From: Bacillota bacterium
GTDB lineage: Bacteria > Bacillota > Clostridia > Acetivibrionales > DTU013
Direction: 5' to 3'
DNA: 12,118 nt
NCBI GenBank assembly: GCA_023435925.1
Contig: JAEZLF010000228.1
Location: 1-12,118 of the forward strand
Shown here: positions 7,130 through 12,118 of the stretch, one piece after another
How the letters are laid out: every line of letters begins with the position of its first letter
How positions within the stretch are numbered: position 1 is the stretch's first letter
Made by a program: the position numbers and the translations under genes
Notes under the pieces: model-generated
Seen by the model: the letters and a program-made list of their open reading frames with translations, nothing else
What the model was told of the DNA's origin: nothing
Databases searched by the model: none

Positions 7130-8095
7130 TTAGAATAACGAACTCTCATTGTCAACCTTTCTGATCACTGCATTGGATACTACAATCAAAATAAAGCCTA
7201 TTACTGATTGAAGTAAACCAATGGCTGTTGGAATTCCATAATCACTGGATTTTTTCAAGGCTGAAAACACATAAGTATCGATAGTACGGGTAGTCGGGTA
7301 TAACATCGGAATATCTCTTGGCAGGAAGAAGAACAAGCCAAAATCGGATCTGACAAGCCCTCCCAGCGAAAGGAGCATCATGATTATGATTACCTGTTTT
7401 AGAAAGGGCAGCGAAATTTTCACTGCTATCTGAAACTTGTTTGCGCCATCTATTTGTGCTGAATCAAAGTATTCCTTGTCAATACCAATCAATGTAGCAT
7501 AATATAAAATGCTGCCATATCCTGTCCCTTTCCAAATAACTGCAAGTACAATAATAAATGGCCAAAGCTCCGGCCTTGTATACCAATCTACAGCGGGCAC
7601 ACCAACCATTGCGAGAATCCTGTTAAGCAAGCCGAATTGCGGATCCAGCAAAGCATATACAACCAGGCTTACAACAACCCACGATAAAAAGTAGGGGAAA
7701 AACATGACTGTTTGATACGTTTTTACCACAAGCTTGTTGGTGATTTCGAAAAGCAGGAGGGCGACACAAATACAAATAAATGTACCCAAAAACATGAATA
7801 CCAGATTGTATAAAACCGTATTTCTAAGAATTTCCATTAGGTCAGCGGAGGTCAACAGGAACCTGAAATTCTCAAAGCCGATCCATGGGCTTTTAGTGAT
7901 ACCCAGATCATAGACATAGTTTTTAAATGCAAGCTGAATACCATACATAGGTATATAGTTAAAGACGACAATGAAACTAAACATAGGCAACACCATTAAG
8001 CAGAATACAAAGTTCTTGCCGATGCTTTTTCGAATTCCGACAAATGCATTAAGCATTTGACTATTTCTTTTCTGTAGAATAATGTTTTGTCTCAT
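7130..8095 (-). CDS. Carbohydrate ABC transporter permease, LplB type
   Basis: A 321-residue inner-membrane permease of the LplB (COG4209-like) family, first gene of the operon. The hallmark N-terminal span LPMFSFIVVFNYIPMYGIQL (36-55) is followed by WIGFENFRFLL (71-81). Further spans lie near 89-117, 128-150, 178-201, 232-251 and 286-311. The EAA loop has DKEYFDSAQIDGANKF (206-221) and KISLPFLKQ (226-234). The frame stays open further upstream to a TTG at 8269, but that start lacks a ribosome site and adds a region unlike the family. The ATG at 8095 gives a normal length; its ribosome site is weak (GGGAG 14 nt, or GGAA about 8 nt upstream). A downstream ATG at 8056 is a less likely alternative. 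No ATPase gene accompanies the permeases; lipo-oligosaccharide/MsmX-type systems commonly share one. Confidence 0.92.
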   Translation of the reverse strand: MRQNIILQKRNSQMLNAFVGIRKSIGKNFVFCLMVLPMFSFIVVFNYIPMYGIQLAFKNYVYDLGITKSPWIGFENFRFLLTSADLMEILRNTVLYNLVFMFLGTFICICVALLLFEITNKLVVKTYQTVMFFPYFLSWVVVSLVVYALLDPQFGLLNRILAMVGVPAVDWYTRPELWPFIIVLAVIWKGTGYGSILYYATLIGIDKEYFDSAQIDGANKFQIAVKISLPFLKQVIIIMMLLSLGGLVRSDFGLFFFLPRDIPMLYPTTRTIDTYVFSALKKSSDYGIPTAIGLLQSVIGFILIVVSNAVIRKVDNESSLF

Positions 8096-8432
8096 AATAA
8101 ATTCCAACACTCCCAAACGAGTTATTTTAATTTTGATTTGATTTCGTATTGAAATTAATGCATTTTTGATTGGATGGTTCGTTGATTCAATGATAGCTTG
8201 AAGAAGCCTGAAATGTATACTATACTTTCTTATGAAAAGTAAAAATAATACGTTTTTGACTGTATTCAATCCGATGATTTATATAAATTTCAAAAGTCCA
8301 TCAAATATAGCCATTTTGTTTATTGACTAAAACGTCTCCGCTATTATAATTAAAAATACAGGTTGATTTATCTTTAATATGGGTGTGTTTCATTACATAT
8401 GAATACCCTTACACAAGAAGGAGCTTATTGGA
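8096..8432. other. Divergent intergenic region between permease operon and AraC-family regulator
   Basis: 337 bp, AT-rich, no coding sequence supported. It contains the regulator promoter (separate entry). For the minus-strand operon no strong promoter is evident. The best candidates are TTGATG-15-TATAAA (plus-strand 8304 down to 8278) and a -10-like TATAGT at 8224-8219 without a good -35. Possible protein-binding sites are an 11-bp palindrome GTATACTATAC (8215-8225), an imperfect inverted repeat ACTTTC..GAAAGT-like at 8224-8240, and a direct repeat TTTTGATTNGAT at 8131-8142 and 8164-8175, offset 33 bp (about three helical turns). The regulator leader can form a hairpin, GGGT/ACCC plus TTCAT/ATGAA, at 8381-8408 just before its ribosome site. 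None is proven. Confidence 0.5.
8323..8350 (+). promoter_or_regulatory. Sigma-A-type promoter of the regulator gene
   Basis: TTGACT (8323-8328) and a perfect TATAAT (8345-8350) are separated by 16 bp. Transcription would begin near 8357, leaving a leader of about 75 nt before the start codon at 8433. Confidence 0.8.
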
Positions 8433-10700
8433 ATGAAAAAGCCAATGGATAGGCAATCCTCAAAAATTTATATGAAAATCTTCCTAACTTTCACTTTATC
8501 CCTTTCAGCAGCAATCTTCACCGTTTCAATGCTGTTATACTTGAATTTTGAAAGCATCACAGTACAAAAGGATTATTCCTATATAAAAGGCAATCTATCT
8601 CAAATCAGCTATAGCGCATCTTTCATGGATTCTACAGTTAACAACCTCCTGCTGCAGTTGAGCAATGATGACAGTCTGAGTAATATGTTCATGGATTATC
8701 CTCCTGAAGCAGAAGATCTGATCCTGATGACGAGAAGGTTGAATACATATGTAAACGCCATTCCCTTTATACATTCGATATATGTTTATAACCGATTTCT
8801 GGACTGCTTTTTTATCCCGGGAAATATCACATACGGAAGGAATGATTTCTTTGACAAGGAAGCAGTTTTTATTCTTGACAATTTCAATAAATATCAATCC
8901 CTATCCCCTATAGCAAGAATAATAAACAACCATTTGACTAGTGGCAGCAAGGATACAAAAGCAAACGTATACACATATGTATATTACGACCCGCAATTCA
9001 ACAAGGACATCAACCGGTTGGACAAAGCCATCATTTTCAATATAAATGAAGTCTGGATAAAGGACATCATACATTCTCTGGATGAAGGTCAGGAGAATGC
9101 CATCTATATTATAGACAAAAATGGTACGGTTGTCATGGGAGATTCATCCATTCCCATGCTCACAAAACTTGATAAATCAGGCTATCTAAAGAATATCCTA
9201 AAAGAAGACGATACTTCAGGATACTTCATCCATGATGTCAATCATACCAAATCACTCGTAACATACGTATCCCTTAAAACTATGGACTGGAAGTTCGTTT
9301 GCATCACACCCTATAAGACAATCATAGGAAAAGTAAATGACATGCGAAAAAATACCCTCCTGATATGCTTACTGTTATTGGTATCCGGTCTGATCCTGGC
9401 ATGGCTGCTTGCAAGAAAGGTATATTCACCTATTGACAATATTTTGTCCAACTTCAAAACACTGCAGTCTGAAAATAAAAAGGGACTTCTGCTCCAGAAG
9501 CAGATCTATCTTAAGAAGGCAATGACAATAGGCCTTTCAGGTGACTTTGAAGCTATAAAAAAAGACTTCGGCGCCTATGAAGTAAAAATCGGTCTGGCTG
9601 GCAGATATGCCGTTATTCTGATTCAAATCGACCACTTTGCGGATTTCTGCAGCAAGTTCAGTTCAAATGACCGAGATCTCTATAAATTCGCCATCATGAA
9701 TATCGCATCCGAGCTTTTAGAGGAGCACAATATCAAAAATGAATCCGTTGATATAGGGCGGGACCATGTTGTCCTGATGATCAACAATCCATATTTAGAT
9801 GAACGGGCGGATCCCATAAAAAAAACGTCCCTGTCCATTATTCAAGCTGCCCTGCAATATCTCCAAATTTCCGTTTCCGTCTCAATAAGCTCCTGTTGCA
9901 ATGACATCATGGCATTGAATAAACAATACCAGGAAGCGATTGAAGCTTCCCATTATAAATTATTCGGCAGCAAAGGTTCCTTGGTACTATACACTGATAT
10001 CTCCGGCAGGAAAGAGAAATCCTTCATTTACCCCATTCAAAAAGAAGCCCAGTTAATTGACTCCTTGATGGTAGGCAATATCAGTAGTGTAAAGAATACT
10101 TTCGATGAAATCATGGATTTTGCAAAAGATTACTCCTATGTATCCTTTAGAATGACCATTACGGGATTGTCCACTGCAATAAATATTGCCATTCACAATC
10201 TGGAAAAGAACAATGCTATCAAAATGGATTTCGACCTTTCATTATTTCACCAGAAGCTTGAGGAACTAGAATTTTTCGGTGATATCCGGACACATTTCTT
10301 CAGTATATTCGAGTATATATCCACCAAACTGTCTGAAAGAAAGACTATCAAGTATGATGAACTTATCGCAAGGATTACTGGTATCATCAACAAACATTAT
10401 CAAGAACCTTCCCTCTCACTGGATTCCATTGCCGAAATGGTTGGATTGTCCCCTTCCTACATCAGCAAAATATTTAAGCAGTTCACCACAAAAACCATCA
10501 TCGAATGTATTACACAGACCCGTCTTGAAGCGGCCAGAAACCTTTTATCAACCACGGATTATTCCATGAATATCATTTCCGAGAAGATCGGCCTGAATTA
10601 CAGCAACTATTTTTATAAGCTGTTTAAAAAAGCCTACGGCATTACACCCCATGAGTATAAACAAAGCCTGACACTTAATAAAAACATTGAACCGCTTTGA
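8433..10700 (+). CDS. Membrane-anchored AraC-family transcriptional regulator with extracellular sensor and degenerate GGDEF-like domain
   Basis: 755 residues. A transmembrane span at about 13-36 and a second at 306-328 bracket a ~270-residue extracytoplasmic part (37-305) that resembles a Cache-like sensor: an initial long helix, then IYVYNR (116-121), NAIYIIDKNGTVVM (222-235) and a final MDWKFVCITPY (284-294). In the cytoplasm, residues about 385-525 resemble the GGDEF-like domain of AraC/CdaR regulators (AVILIQIDHF, 393-402), with GRDHV (442-446) where GGDEF would be, so it is not a cyclase. The C-terminus is an AraC DNA-binding domain: first HTH about 663-685 (SLDSIAEMVGLSPSYISKIF), second about 709-735, ending with GITPHEYKQ (736-744). 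The ribosome site AAGGAG (8418-8423) is 9 nt from the ATG. It is divergent to the transporter operon and probably its ligand-responsive activator; the ligand is unknown. Confidence 0.93.
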   Translation: MKKPMDRQSSKIYMKIFLTFTLSLSAAIFTVSMLLYLNFESITVQKDYSYIKGNLSQISYSASFMDSTVNNLLLQLSNDDSLSNMFMDYPPEAEDLILMTRRLNTYVNAIPFIHSIYVYNRFLDCFFIPGNITYGRNDFFDKEAVFILDNFNKYQSLSPIARIINNHLTSGSKDTKANVYTYVYYDPQFNKDINRLDKAIIFNINEVWIKDIIHSLDEGQENAIYIIDKNGTVVMGDSSIPMLTKLDKSGYLKNILKEDDTSGYFIHDVNHTKSLVTYVSLKTMDWKFVCITPYKTIIGKVNDMRKNTLLICLLLLVSGLILAWLLARKVYSPIDNILSNFKTLQSENKKGLLLQKQIYLKKAMTIGLSGDFEAIKKDFGAYEVKIGLAGRYAVILIQIDHFADFCSKFSSNDRDLYKFAIMNIASELLEEHNIKNESVDIGRDHVVLMINNPYLDERADPIKKTSLSIIQAALQYLQISVSVSISSCCNDIMALNKQYQEAIEASHYKLFGSKGSLVLYTDISGRKEKSFIYPIQKEAQLIDSLMVGNISSVKNTFDEIMDFAKDYSYVSFRMTITGLSTAINIAIHNLEKNNAIKMDFDLSLFHQKLEELEFFGDIRTHFFSIFEYISTKLSERKTIKYDELIARITGIINKHYQEPSLSLDSIAEMVGLSPSYISKIFKQFTTKTIIECITQTRLEAARNLLSTTDYSMNIISEKIGLNYSNYFYKLFKKAYGITPHEYKQSLTLNKNIEPL

Positions 10701-10797
10701 TGACTTTATGCGGCAAATTTCACACCTCTATAATGGAAAAATGCTACATGATGCTTTTTTCGTTTGCATATTCATCCAAATGTCCGTCCGCTAGAGC

Positions 10798-10834
10798 AAA
10801 AAAGACGTAACCAAACTTTTGTTTGAATCACGTC
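10798..10834 (-). terminator. Intrinsic terminator of argS (possibly bidirectional)
   Basis: Stem GACGT (10804-10808) / ACGTC (10830-10834) and inner stem CAAAC (10812-10816) / GTTTG (10821-10825) close a TTTT loop. On the minus strand it is followed by TTTTTT, a classic terminator after argS. On the plus strand the following CTCTTTCTTTATT is U-rich, so it may also stop regulator transcription. The rest of 10701-10883 shows only a weak hairpin near 10736-10750. Confidence 0.8.
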
Positions 10835-10883
10835 CTCTTTCTTTATTCGTCTTTCATAGGTATTCTTATGTCCAAACCGTAAC

Positions 10884-12118
10884 CTACATTCTCTCCGGTG
10901 CACCGATGCTGATAATGTCCAGTACATTTTTTATAACAATCCGCGTCGCAGCCACAAGGAAAAGTCTAGCCTTCATCAGGCCTTCTTCCTCACCTTTTAC
11001 CCTGCATGCATTGTAAAAGCTATGGAAAAGGGAGGCAACATCGGTTACATATCTTGTGAGCCTGCTGGGTTCAAGGGTCTGAGCAGATATTCTAATTTCA
11101 TCCGGGAATTCCGCCAGCTTTCTCATCAGCTCCAGCTCCTCCTGAGCCACAAGCCTTGTCAAATCGGCTTCATCCGCGCCGGGCACTGTTATCCCTTCAC
11201 TTTCCAGAAGCCTGATCATGCTGCATATCCTTGCATGGGCATACTGTACATAATAAACCGGATTTTCGTTGGATTGCTTAACAGCGAGATCCAGGTCAAA
11301 ATCCAAGTGGCTGCCCGAAGCCTTAGTGTTAAATATAAATCTGGCAGCATCCCTTCCTACATCCTCAAGGAGATCATTGAGTGAAATAGCCCTGCCTGTC
11401 CTCTTGGACATTCTGGCCACTTCACCGTCTTTGAACAAACGGACCAGCTGAAATAGCACAATGTCCAGCTTTGAAGGATCGATTCCCAACGCTTCAACCG
11501 CAGCCTTCATTCTGGCAACATGACCATGATGGTCCGCACCCAGCAGATTAATCACACGGTCAAAGCCCCTCTTGTAAAACTTGTTTCTATGATAGGCAAT
11601 ATCCGATGCAAAGTATGTGGCAAGACCATTGTTTCTGACAATGACCTCATCCTTTTCGAGGCCGAATGCCGTTCCCTTAAACCACTCTGCACCCTCGTTC
11701 TCAACCGTCAGCTTCTTCTCTCTCAGATATTTCAGTGTCTCCTCCAGTTCGCCGCTGTCATAAAGTGACTTCTCGGAGAACCAAACATCGTACTGGATTC
11801 CATAGGCCTCCAACCCGCTTCGGATTCTCTCCAGATTCTTGGGTAATGCATATTCCACCAGCTTTTTACGCCTTTCGGCAGACTCGGTATCGAGAAGGCT
11901 GTCGCCGTATTGTTCAATATAGGCCTTCATGTGGTCGATAATATCCTCGCCCTGATAACCGTCCTCCGGGAACTCCACCGCATCCATACCCTTCAAAAGC
12001 TGCAGATATCTTGCCTCAAGTGAAATACCGAATTTCTCAATCTGATTTCCTGCATCATTGACATAGAATTCTCTGGTCACATCGTAGCCGGCAGCCTCAA
12101 GGACGCTCGCTATGCAGT
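10884..12118 (-). CDS. argS: Arginyl-tRNA synthetase, C-terminal part (N-terminus outside window)
   Basis: The last 410 residues of ArgRS, which charges tRNA-Arg with arginine in the cytoplasm. The frame stays open through the right edge, so the GTG at 12080 is internal and not the start. The sequence shows the bacterial class I signature: TREFYVNDAGNQIEKFG near the left of the fragment, LGADHHGHVARMKAA in the catalytic core, and the KMSKS-equivalent ARMSKRTGRAISLNDLL. These are followed by the DALR-type anticodon-binding domain (NPVYYVQYAHARICSMIRLL, then SRLTRYVTDVASLFHSFYNACRV) and a final ERM. The HIGH motif and the N-terminal tRNA-binding domain lie beyond the window. A full bacterial ArgRS has about 560 residues. 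It is convergent to the regulator and unrelated in function to the sugar operon; it marks its boundary. Confidence 0.96.
   Translation of the reverse strand, partial: CIASVLEAAGYDVTREFYVNDAGNQIEKFGISLEARYLQLLKGMDAVEFPEDGYQGEDIIDHMKAYIEQYGDSLLDTESAERRKKLVEYALPKNLERIRSGLEAYGIQYDVWFSEKSLYDSGELEETLKYLREKKLTVENEGAEWFKGTAFGLEKDEVIVRNNGLATYFASDIAYHRNKFYKRGFDRVINLLGADHHGHVARMKAAVEALGIDPSKLDIVLFQLVRLFKDGEVARMSKRTGRAISLNDLLEDVGRDAARFIFNTKASGSHLDFDLDLAVKQSNENPVYYVQYAHARICSMIRLLESEGITVPGADEADLTRLVAQEELELMRKLAEFPDEIRISAQTLEPSRLTRYVTDVASLFHSFYNACRVKGEEEGLMKARLFLVAATRIVIKNVLDIISIGAPERM

Noticed and set aside
8096..8269. N-terminal extension of the LplB-type permease to a TTG at 8269
   Set aside because: No ribosome site before the TTG, the extra residues do not resemble the family N-terminus, and they would fill most of the divergent control region.
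8096..8432. CcpA-type cre site in the divergent region
   Set aside because: Looked for a TGNAANCGNWNNCA-like match on both strands and saw none convincing.
12078..12080. GTG as start of argS
   Set aside because: The frame continues upstream with conserved ArgRS sequence (IASVLEAAGYD), so it is an internal Val codon.
1..12118. CRISPR arrays, tRNA/rRNA genes, transposases or attachment sites
   Set aside because: No regularly spaced repeats, cloverleaf-like sequences or transposase motifs were seen.

Overview
The window looks like a chromosomal segment from a low-to-moderate GC Gram-positive (Firmicutes, probably Clostridia). The clues are purine-rich GGAGG-type ribosome sites, a consensus sigma-A promoter, a lipobox-bearing solute-binding lipoprotein with a DUF3502-type C-terminus, LplB/YtcP-style permeases, and a two-TM AraC-family regulator. 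The exact taxon cannot be fixed from sequence alone.

Layout. Positions 8095 down to 1 hold a seven-gene minus-strand cluster that reads as one carbohydrate-utilisation operon. In order of transcription it encodes an LplB-type permease, a second (LplC/YtcP-type) permease, the lipoprotein solute-binding protein, an unrecognised 217-aa protein, a 727-aa right-handed parallel beta-helix protein (possibly GH141-like), a medium-chain zinc-type dehydrogenase, and a Gfo/Idh/MocA oxidoreductase cut by the window edge. A 14-bp-stem hairpin separates the transporter genes from the catabolic genes. A 337-bp divergent intergenic region (8096-8432) separates this operon from a plus-strand 755-aa membrane-anchored AraC-family regulator with a strong promoter. 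Convergent to the regulator, and after an intrinsic terminator, lies the C-terminal part of argS (arginyl-tRNA synthetase), a housekeeping gene running off the right edge.

How the genes may work together. The lipoprotein captures an oligosaccharide outside the cell and the two permeases import it. No ATPase is encoded here, so a shared MsmX/UgpC-like ATPase elsewhere is probably used. The beta-helix protein and the 217-aa protein have no signal peptides and are presumably cytoplasmic. They, with the two NAD(P)-type oxidoreductases, would cleave and oxidise the imported sugar. The divergent membrane regulator probably senses the substrate or a derivative outside the cell and controls the operon. 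The substrate is not determinable from sequence; a plant cell-wall glycan fragment is a reasonable guess.

Most notable points: the possible AUA start with an ATAA overlap on the dehydrogenase gene, the cytoplasmic beta-helix putative glycosidase paired with two oxidoreductases and an unknown protein, and the long inter-cistronic hairpin.
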